A DNA stretch of 12,409 bases from an uncultured Selenomonadales bacterium (lineage in GTDB: Bacteria > Bacillota > Clostridia > Christensenellales > QALW01), in contig CAJKLB010000053.1 in NCBI GenBank assembly GCA_905200615.1, forward strand, positions 1 through 12,409. Direction: 5' to 3'. The notes under the pieces were generated by a model, which was not told the DNA's origin, did not search any database, and worked only from the letters and a program-made list of their open reading frames with translations. How positions within the stretch are numbered: position 1 is the first letter of the stretch; every line of letters begins with the position of its first letter. Below are positions 1-5,203 of this stretch, in pieces. The translations under genes were made by a program, and so were the position numbers.

Positions 1-287
1 ATAGTGGGCTGCTGTCTATCAATTCTTATGTGTTACTTTATGGCACATGAGCATTCTTTGATAGTTTGTCTCATGCTTTTTATCCCGTATAAATATTGCA
101 GTATCAGCATTTTCATCAGCGTTATGGATGCTATGCTCGGTCTTCCGTTATCTTGATCTGCTGTTAATCCACAGATAAAGCGCTATATTGCAGTAGCTAT
201 TTCCCTCAGCAAACGGTTTTTCGGTACTGGATCTTCTATACGGAGAACCGGCAGCTGATTTGCTTTATTCTCTCTCTTAAAAAATAT
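1..287 (-). pseudogene. Decayed N-terminal part of an IS1182-type transposase
   Basis: Read on the minus strand from about 287 down to the window edge, one frame gives a recognisable transposase N-terminus. It contains IEDPVPKNRLLREI, then DNGRPS, then LILQYLYGIKSMRQTIKE, which is the DUF772-like start of IS1182/IS5-group transposases. The frame carries a TAG at 183-185 and a TAA at 33-35. The expected start codon position (285-287) reads ATA, preceded by an AGGGG-like sequence. A few residues that normally precede DNGRPS appear to be missing. The rest of the gene, if present, lies outside the window. Family recognition is from motif memory, and the exact IS family is less certain than the fact that this is a dead transposase. 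Confidence 0.7.
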
Positions 288-345
288 TTGTTCAACCCCT
301 TTTATTATTTTACCATATCTTTCTCCCTTTTTCGATATCTTTTCT

Positions 346-373
346 TAAAAAATAAAGCCCTCATTTTGAGGAC
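346..373 (-). terminator. Intrinsic terminator downstream of mgtE
   Basis: On the minus strand GTCCTCA (373-367) pairs with TGAGGGC (363-357) around a 3-nt loop, followed by a T-rich run (356-347). It lies about 40 nt beyond the mgtE stop codon, in the right position and orientation to end that transcript. Confidence 0.8.
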
Positions 374-411
374 TTTGTCTGCAGGCCGAAGTGAGCTTTC
401 GCACACTATGA

Positions 412-1788
412 TTAATGCAGCTGAAAAACCACTACCGCGATGGCGAAAAACACCGTTACACTTAATGCGTCCACAATAGTAGTAATCAAAGGGGACGCCA
501 TAATGGCAGGATCAAGCTTACATGCCTTTGCCAGCATAGGAAGCATACACCCCAGCGATTGCGCAAGGCAAACCGTAAACATTAAAGCACTGCAGGTTGT
601 GACCGCCAGCCGTATCGTGTCAACAGAAGAGCCGTATAAAAGAAGCACTCTTAAAAAGTTCACCGCGGCAAGAGCGATTCCTACCATAAAAGCAATTCGA
701 ATCTCTTTCCACCATACTTTTAGGAAATCCCTAGGCTTCATTTCATCAACGGCCATCCCGCGGATAATCATAGTAGATGTCTGAGCGCCGCAGTTCCCTC
801 CGGTATCCATTAACATCGGCAAACAGGCGATCAGCAAAGGAATTGCCGAAAAAGCTTCCTCATAACCGGTAATAATCGCACCGGTAATGGTAGCCGACAC
901 CATCAGAATAATCAGCCAAAGAATTCGGTTCCGCGCATGCTTAAAGACACTGGCTTTAAAATAGCTTTCCTCTATAGGCATAACAGCGGCCATTTTGGAA
1001 AAATCTTCGGTAGCTTCATCACGGATAACATCAATCGCGTCGTCAACCGTAATAATTCCTACCAACCGTTTTTCGGCGTCTACTACCGGAAAAGCAAGGA
1101 AATCATATTTATCAAAAAGCTTGGCCACATCCTCTTTATCTGTTTTTGTTTCCACATATATAACATTCGTATTCATAATATCGGCGATGCTGCTGTCATT
1201 TGGATTCAACAACAGCTCACGCACGGTAATAACACCGATCAGAGTACGGTCCGGTTCAATCACATAGCAGGTATAGATAGTCTCACTGTCAAGCCCAACG
1301 CGGCGTATTACTTCAATCGCCTGTTCTACCGTCATATTTTTGCGTAAAAAAATATATTCCGGCGTCATGATACTGCCGGCGCTGTCGCTGGGATACTCCA
1401 GAATTTTGTTGATCTGGCTGCGCATCTGAGGCGCGCAGTTTTTAATAATGCGCCTTACCACGTTCGCGGGCATTTCTTCAATAATACTTACCGTATCGTC
1501 CACAAAAAGTTCATCAAGCATATCATGCAATTCGCTGTCACTAAAAGCATGAATAAGCGCTTGCTGTGTTTCTCCGTCCATTTCCACAAAGACCTCGGCC
1601 GCGACGTCTTTAGGCAAAAGACGAAAAAGGATGGGTAATCCCTTTTCCGGAATACTGCTGTCCTCTATAATCTCCGCGATATCCGCCGGGTATAAATCTT
1701 TAAAAACCGCGCTGATCTGCGCCAATTTTTTTTCCTCAAGCAGCAGTGAAAGTTTTTGAATCAATTCTTCTCTTGTAATATCTCCCAT
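412..1788 (-). CDS. mgtE: Magnesium transporter MgtE
   Basis: This 458-residue protein has the full MgtE layout and should import Mg2+ (possibly Co2+) across the cytoplasmic membrane. Residues about 15-125 form the acidic N-terminal helical domain, and about 135-200 and 204-256 are two CBS domains with IMTPEYIFLR and IMNTNVIYVET starts. A plug-helix region follows, then about five membrane segments between 288 and 456. The pore signature is visible: PMLMDTGGNCGAQ (324-336), and an Asp at 440 in the last helix at the position of the family's Mg2+-binding Asp. In the family the cytosolic domains close the channel when intracellular Mg2+ is high. The start at 1788 was chosen over an ATG 39 nt upstream because AAAGGAGG sits just before it (1795-1802). 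It is transcribed alone, with a promoter near 2075-2103, a long structured leader, and a terminator at 346-373. Confidence 0.97.
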   Translation of the reverse strand: MGDITREELIQKLSLLLEEKKLAQISAVFKDLYPADIAEIIEDSSIPEKGLPILFRLLPKDVAAEVFVEMDGETQQALIHAFSDSELHDMLDELFVDDTVSIIEEMPANVVRRIIKNCAPQMRSQINKILEYPSDSAGSIMTPEYIFLRKNMTVEQAIEVIRRVGLDSETIYTCYVIEPDRTLIGVITVRELLLNPNDSSIADIMNTNVIYVETKTDKEDVAKLFDKYDFLAFPVVDAEKRLVGIITVDDAIDVIRDEATEDFSKMAAVMPIEESYFKASVFKHARNRILWLIILMVSATITGAIITGYEEAFSAIPLLIACLPMLMDTGGNCGAQTSTMIIRGMAVDEMKPRDFLKVWWKEIRIAFMVGIALAAVNFLRVLLLYGSSVDTIRLAVTTCSALMFTVCLAQSLGCMLPMLAKACKLDPAIMASPLITTIVDALSVTVFFAIAVVVFQLH

Positions 1789-1847
1789 AGTGTTACCTCC
1801 TTTTAATTTTTGTTTTGGAAGGTACACGTTCCCTTATGCCCATACAC

Positions 1848-1900
1848 AAAAAAATACCGCTATTATAAAATGGAATAGAAACATTCCCTATAACATGCGG
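1848..1900 (-). terminator. Attenuator-type terminator inside the mgtE leader
   Basis: On the minus strand CCGC (1900-1897) pairs with GCGG (1860-1857). Inside it TTATA pairs with TATAA and GGAAT with ATTCC around a 6-nt loop, and a TATTTTTTT run follows (1856-1848). The hairpin lies within the mgtE 5' leader, about 45 nt before the mgtE ribosome binding site. That is the usual place for a riboswitch expression platform. Confidence 0.65.
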
Positions 1901-1925
1901 AAAAATATTGCCGTGCTTTTTGCTT

Positions 1926-2068
1926 CAGGCTATGGAAGGATAACAGCTTTGCACTGCTTTACAAAAGGCGTATGATGGCACAAAAGCAGCGCGAAGCTGT
2001 GCATCTTCGCACGGGAACAGTGCTGCTACTTCCGTCTTCCATCATGTTCACCTCACTTGATTTTATTT
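1926..2068 (-). ncRNA. Structured 5' leader of mgtE, candidate metal-sensing riboswitch (divergent M-box?)
   Basis: The predicted transcription start near 2068 leaves about 280 nt of untranslated leader. It can form nested helices: ATGATGG (2045-2039) with CCATCAT (1978-1972), AGCAGC (2027-2022) with GCTGCT (1990-1985), and GCGAAG (2010-2005) with CTTCGC (1996-1991). Upstream on the RNA is AGGTGA (2053-2048). Downstream is GCC, then CAGTGC-AAAGCTG (1956-1944), which resembles the 5' and 3' conserved ends of the M-box (ykoK) Mg2+ riboswitch common before mgtE in Firmicutes. The M-box core (CUGCCC, GACGCC, GGGUCAACAG, AAGGUGAUAC) is not clearly present, so this may be a divergent M-box or a different leader. 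A terminator hairpin follows at 1848-1900. Confidence 0.45.
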
Positions 2069-2074
2069 ATTTAT

Positions 2075-2103
2075 ATTTTACTCCTTTTTTATAATCTCGT
2101 CAA
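2075..2103 (-). promoter_or_regulatory. Sigma-A promoter of mgtE
   Basis: On the minus strand TTGACG (2103-2098) and TAAAAT (2080-2075) are separated by exactly 17 nt. Transcription would start near 2068 and run through the structured leader into mgtE. Confidence 0.7.
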
Positions 2104-2167
2104 TAAAAAATGCTTATAGAAAAAATTTCAGCGATAACCGCAATTGCAAAAAAGAATTTCCTACAGC

Positions 2168-2196
2168 TTGCGTTTTTTGTGATAGTATTATATAAT
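2168..2196 (+). promoter_or_regulatory. Sigma-A promoter of the dCMP deaminase-murG operon
   Basis: TTGCGT (2168-2173) and TATAAT (2191-2196) are 17 nt apart. The predicted start near 2203 leaves a leader of about 37 nt containing AGGAGG. It is divergent from the mgtE promoter, about 65 nt away. Confidence 0.7.
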
Positions 2197-2239
2197 AAAT
2201 CCGTTTAAATAGGAATAAAATATCAATAGGAGGAACATA

Positions 2240-2719
2240 ATGAAGCGTACGGATTATATTTCCTGGGATGAATACTTTATGGGAATTGCCCTGCTTTCGG
2301 CTCAGCGCAGCAAAGATTCCGGCACACAGGTAGGCGCCTGTTTGGTAAATGCAGATAACAAAATTTTATCGGTCGGCTATAACGGAATGCCCACCGGCTG
2401 TGATGATGATTGCATGCCCTGGAGCCGGGAAGGCGGTGTAATGGAAAGCAAATATGCTTTTGTATGCCATGCCGAACTCAACGCGATTTTAAATAACGAC
2501 GGTACCTCTCTGAAAGGGGCAAGATGCTATACCACACTGTTTCCGTGCAACGAATGTGCCAAGGCATTAATTCAGGCGGGAATTCGGGAAGTTATTTATC
2601 TTTGCGATAAATATGCCGATACCGAATCAGTGCAGGCCTCCAAAAAAATGTTTCAAATGGTAGGTGTACGGCTCACACCGTATCGTCCCACCGGAAGAAA
2701 GCTGACTTTGGATATTTAA
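2240..2719 (+). CDS. dCMP deaminase (ComEB-type cytidine/deoxycytidylate deaminase)
   Basis: A 159-residue zinc-dependent deaminase that should convert dCMP to dUMP in the cytosol, feeding thymidylate synthesis. The catalytic zinc site is plain: CHAELNA at 76-82 supplies the His77 ligand and the Glu79 proton shuttle, and PCNEC at 102-106 supplies the two Cys ligands. GYNGMPTGCDD (46-56) is the conserved substrate-side loop of dCMP deaminases, followed by further Cys and acidic residues that may hold the family's second zinc. The length is normal. The start is well set by AGGAGG 7 nt upstream. murG begins 13 nt after the stop, so the two are co-transcribed, although their functions are not obviously linked. 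A ComEB-like competence role cannot be told from sequence; no comEA or comEC lies nearby. Confidence 0.93.
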   Translation: MKRTDYISWDEYFMGIALLSAQRSKDSGTQVGACLVNADNKILSVGYNGMPTGCDDDCMPWSREGGVMESKYAFVCHAELNAILNNDGTSLKGARCYTTLFPCNECAKALIQAGIREVIYLCDKYADTESVQASKKMFQMVGVRLTPYRPTGRKLTLDI

Positions 2720-2732
2720 AGGGGCTTTTTTT

Positions 2733-3842
2733 ATGAATTTTGTTTTTACCGGCGGAGGAACCGCCGGACATATTACACCGAACATCGCGCTGATCCCTTT
2801 GATGCAGCAAAAAGGATACACTGTACACTATATCGGCAGAGAAAGCGGAATTGAGCGGGAGCTAATTGAAAAGATGCCGGGAGTTACGTATCACGGCATC
2901 AGCGCAGGCAAGCTGCGCCGATATAATAATATCAAAAATTTTACCGATCCGTTCCGGGTAATCAAAGGATATTTTCAATCCATGGCTCTGATGAAAAAAT
3001 TAAAACCCGCCGGTGTTTTTTCAAAGGGTGGGTTTGTTTCAGTTCCGGTAGTTATGGCGGCCGGTGCCCACCATGTACCGGTTGTAATCCATGAATCGGA
3101 TATGACTCCCGGTCTGGCTACCAAACTGTGCTTGCCTACGGCAAAAAAAGCTTGTACTACTTTTGAAAGAACCGCTGAGTCTTTAGGAAAAAAAGGCGTT
3201 TTCACCGGAACGCCGCTGAGGAGCGAATTGCTGCACGGCAGTAAAGAATCCGCAAGAAGACTTTTGGGATTAGACCGCAAGCCGGTAATTCTTGTTATGG
3301 GCGGCAGTTTGGGCGCAAAAGCGATCAATGACCGAATCCGCGCTGTTTTACCCCGACTTTTACCGAGTTTTAATATCATTCACATTTGCGGCAGCGGTAA
3401 ATTGGAAAAAAGTTTAAACGCTCCGGGATATATACAAAAAGAATATATTAACGAAAAACTTCCTGACATTATGGCGCTGGCCGATATCGTTGTATCCCGC
3501 GCAGGCTCAAACAGTATTAACGAATTTCTCGCATTGCATAAACCCATGCTGTTGATTCCGCTGCCGGCGGAACATTCCCGAGGCGATCAGCTGGATAATG
3601 CTGAAGAATTTGAGCGCAGAGGATACGCGAAAAAGATGCTGGAAGAGGAAATAACGGACGATAAACTGGTTTGTGAAATCAAAAATTTATTTGATGAGCG
3701 CCGCCGCTATGCCGAAGCCATGGAAAAAAGCGGCTCGCATTTAGGCCGGGAAAAGGTGTTTAACGTCATTATGGACGTGATGAAAGAATATCCTGCTAAA
3801 GTCGCGAAAGGTCAACGGCAGGCAGAAAAAACAAGTTTGTAA
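2733..3842 (+). CDS. murG: UDP-GlcNAc:lipid I N-acetylglucosaminyltransferase MurG
   Basis: A 369-residue GT28-family, GT-B-fold glycosyltransferase. MurG adds GlcNAc from UDP-GlcNAc to lipid I, forming lipid II on the inner face of the membrane, the last cytosolic step of peptidoglycan precursor synthesis. Visible motifs are GGGTAGH (7-13, the first G-loop), VFSKGGFVSVPV (95-106), IHESDMTPGLA (119-129), MGGSLGA (189-195) and SRAGSNSINEFLA (255-267), which forms the nucleotide-sugar site with the following HSRGDQLDNA. The IHESDMTPGLA form is typical of clostridial MurG rather than the enterobacterial IHEQN form. The start follows AAAGGGG. The gene lies outside any mur/fts cluster, downstream of a dCMP deaminase, so it could be the only MurG or a second copy. 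Confidence 0.93.
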   Translation: MNFVFTGGGTAGHITPNIALIPLMQQKGYTVHYIGRESGIERELIEKMPGVTYHGISAGKLRRYNNIKNFTDPFRVIKGYFQSMALMKKLKPAGVFSKGGFVSVPVVMAAGAHHVPVVIHESDMTPGLATKLCLPTAKKACTTFERTAESLGKKGVFTGTPLRSELLHGSKESARRLLGLDRKPVILVMGGSLGAKAINDRIRAVLPRLLPSFNIIHICGSGKLEKSLNAPGYIQKEYINEKLPDIMALADIVVSRAGSNSINEFLALHKPMLLIPLPAEHSRGDQLDNAEEFERRGYAKKMLEEEITDDKLVCEIKNLFDERRRYAEAMEKSGSHLGREKVFNVIMDVMKEYPAKVAKGQRQAEKTSL

Positions 3843-3845
3843 AAG

Positions 3846-3880
3846 GTATCGGTGAATTGCCGAATACTTACGTTTTATAA
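3846..3880 (+). terminator. Possible weak terminator after murG
   Basis: GTATCGG (3846-3852) can pair with CCG-A-ATAC (3860-3867), with one bulged A, around a 7-nt loop, followed by TTACGTTTTAT. The hairpin is short and the T run is interrupted, so termination here would be partial at best. Confidence 0.3.
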
Positions 3881-4029
3881 AAAAGCCGGTCAATAAAATA
3901 AATTTAATCAAAGAGCTGTTTTTCTTAATACCTTTTGAACTATTATAAATAATTTTTATCAAAGTACGGTTTATCGGACTTTCGTTTTTGTATAATACCC
4001 TTGAAAAACAAAAACGGAGGTCATGCATA

Positions 4030-4191
4030 ATGGGAACACTGATAATATTTATGCTTTGGATATGCTGCAATCTGGGGATAGAAAGCTTAAAAAGAAAGAA
4101 AAGAAAATATAAAATATATCATAGGAAATATAAAGCATATGCTAAGGAGGAAAAGCCGGAAAGCTCTGCAAATTTTCCAATGAGCGCTTAA
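4030..4191 (+). CDS. Small single-pass membrane protein, unknown function
   Basis: I do not recognise this gene. It encodes 53 residues: MGTLIIFMLWICCNLGI forms one hydrophobic membrane segment. A strongly basic stretch follows (ESLKRKKRKYKIYHRKYKAY), then a charged, probably disordered tail. The start at 4030 is supported by GGAGG at 4016-4020, 9 nt before the ATG, and a TATAAT box lies at 3991-3996. An in-frame ATG at 3988 overlaps that box and has no ribosome binding site. By the positive-inside rule the basic part should be cytoplasmic. It has its own short leader, is 187 nt from murG, and no other gene follows on this strand for several kilobases. The ribosome binding site and composition favour a real gene, but homologues would be needed to be sure. 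Confidence 0.55.
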   Translation: MGTLIIFMLWICCNLGIESLKRKKRKYKIYHRKYKAYAKEEKPESSANFPMSA

Positions 4192-4319
4192 AAGCCTTAA
4201 ACAAATTAGCTCAAACAATACAAGCGTAATTTTTTAACGTTTTACAATGGACGAAGCATCTGCTTACGGCTAATATATTATTCTTATCCAATAAAATATA
4301 TACGTTGTTTTTAAAAACT

Positions 4320-4470
4320 TTCACTCTTTGAAAAGACCTATTTGTAAATAAGTACAAAAGCAAAATTTTTCGCCTCCGCAAAAGGTACGTCTCTCCCGCG
4401 CTCTTTGGAGTAAGATTTTATCCTCCGCGAAAGATACGGGGCGCTCTACCACCTTTTGAAAAGGGCAGAC
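4320..4470. repeat. Imperfect direct repeat block, candidate dispersed intergenic element
   Basis: CCTCCGCAAAAGGTACG (4373-4389) recurs as CCTCCGCGAAAGATACG (4422-4438), 15 of 17 positions identical with a 49-nt offset. Both copies are followed by a GCGCTCT (4398-4404 and 4441-4446 region). A further CTTTTCAAA-type motif on the minus strand occurs near 4330 and again in the palindrome at 4452-4464. The block is GC-richer than the flanking AT-rich DNA and has no gene of its own. The arrangement is like dispersed intergenic repeats of clostridial genomes, but I cannot see other genomic copies from this window. Confidence 0.45.
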
Positions 4471-4520
4471 GAAAACTTTATTATGCAACTTTTTGGCCGT
4501 GTGACTTTTTTGACATGTTG

Positions 4521-4543
4521 TCCCCGTTATAATGGGGATTTTT
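4521..4543 (+). terminator. Terminator-like hairpin with T run
   Basis: TCCCC (4521-4525) pairs with GGGGA (4534-4538) around an 8-nt loop, followed by TTTTT. It could end transcripts of the small membrane protein gene 330 nt upstream. The same G-run can alternatively pair, as ATGGGGAT (4532-4539), with ATCCCCCAT (4555-4563). Confidence 0.45.
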
Positions 4544-4641
4544 GATTTTCAAACATCCCCCATCTTTTACCTCGAGGCTCCAGCGCCCTTTTAATTGGCC
4601 TGTCAATCATGCGACTATCACGTAGGTTTTGTTATACAATA

Positions 4642-4671
4642 AAAAACGGATAGTGTCAACTATCCGTTTTT
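4642..4671. terminator. Bidirectional intrinsic terminator after the zinc-ribbon gene
   Basis: A perfect 13-bp stem (4642-4654 with 4659-4671; core ACGGATAGT and ACTATCCGT) with a GTCA loop is flanked by A and T runs. It can end transcription on both strands. On the minus strand it lies about 50 nt past the zinc-ribbon gene. Confidence 0.85.
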
Positions 4672-4721
4672 CTAACTGCGACAATACGGCCGCAGCGTTT
4701 TTTTGCTTAAGAATCGCAGAA

Positions 4722-4994
4722 TTATGAACGGCGAGCCTTGAAGCATGCGTCGCAGTACACAGGACGATCTTCCTTAGGTTGGAAAGGTACCTGAGTAGGC
4801 GCTCCGCACTCTGCGCAAACAGTATCGAACATCTCTCTAGGTCCCCGCTGAGCGTTCCGCTTTGCCTGACGGCATTCGCGGCAGCGGCCGGGCTCATTTT
4901 TCAGTCCTTTTTCGGCATAAAATTCCTGTTCACCCGCGGTAAACGTAAATTCTTTGCCGCACTCTTTGCAGACTAATGTTTTGTCTTCGTACAT
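4722..4994 (-). CDS. Small protein with two zinc ribbons (four CxxC pairs)
   Basis: A 90-residue cytosolic protein whose four CxxC pairs (Cys 9/12, 38/41, 60/63 and 81/84) should bind two zinc ions. The opening MYEDKTLVCKECGKEF and the GEQEFYAEKG stretch are characteristic of a widespread Firmicutes family of probable zinc-ribbon proteins (zf-trcl type). The second half (VCAECG...RPVYCDACF) is a second ribbon of the kind often found C-terminally in the family. The function is not established; nucleic-acid binding or zinc buffering would be inference. The start at 4994 was chosen because GGGGGA lies just upstream; the ATG 15 nt earlier would overlap that site. It is transcribed alone between the promoter at 5118-5146 and the terminator at 4642-4671. 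Confidence 0.85.
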   Translation of the reverse strand: MYEDKTLVCKECGKEFTFTAGEQEFYAEKGLKNEPGRCRECRQAKRNAQRGPREMFDTVCAECGAPTQVPFQPKEDRPVYCDACFKARRS

Positions 4995-5117
4995 TGATAT
5001 GTCCCCCATTAAAATTTTTGTTGCACGCGCAAGTTATACTGGGTCCATGGGAACATTCAAAGTAAAAAGCTTGCCGGTACTCCATAATTCCATTATAAAC
5101 TTTTCGTCAACGCTGTT

Positions 5118-5146
5118 ATTATACAACAATAAATTTCCAAATGCAA
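5118..5146 (-). promoter_or_regulatory. Sigma-A promoter of the zinc-ribbon gene
   Basis: On the minus strand TTGCAT (5146-5141) and TATAAT (5123-5118) are separated by 17 nt. The start near 5111 gives a leader of about 115 nt, longer than needed for a ribosome binding site. The promoter sits some 60 nt downstream of recD2, so the zinc-ribbon gene is probably an independent unit. Confidence 0.65.
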
Positions 5147-5203
5147 CCCCTTTTTTATAAAAATCATTAAAAATTTTTTAATATTTATGTAAAAAACTGT
5201 CGA

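Larger units (their letters stand above)
4192..4640. other. Gene-free intergenic stretch
   Basis: No convincing gene is seen on either strand. The stretch contains the imperfect repeat block at 4320-4470, the palindrome CCTTTT-G-AAAAGG at 4452-4464 and a terminator-like hairpin at 4521-4543. The first 120 nt are AT-rich and show nothing recognisable. Confidence 0.6.

Noticed and set aside
288..479. 63-codon plus-strand frame near the left edge
   Set aside because: It overlaps the mgtE terminator and the end of mgtE on the other strand and resembles no protein.
1790..1975. 61-codon plus-strand frame upstream of the dCMP deaminase gene
   Set aside because: It runs antisense through the mgtE leader and its terminator hairpin, has no ribosome binding site, and its composition is unlike a real protein.
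4330..4520. Open minus-strand frame through the repeat block
   Set aside because: It has no ATG or ribosome binding site, and the apparent peptide repeats simply follow the DNA repeats, so it is more likely non-coding.
5160..5185. Palindrome of A and T runs after recD2
   Set aside because: It contains no GC pairs, so it would be a poor terminator; it is ordinary AT-rich spacer.
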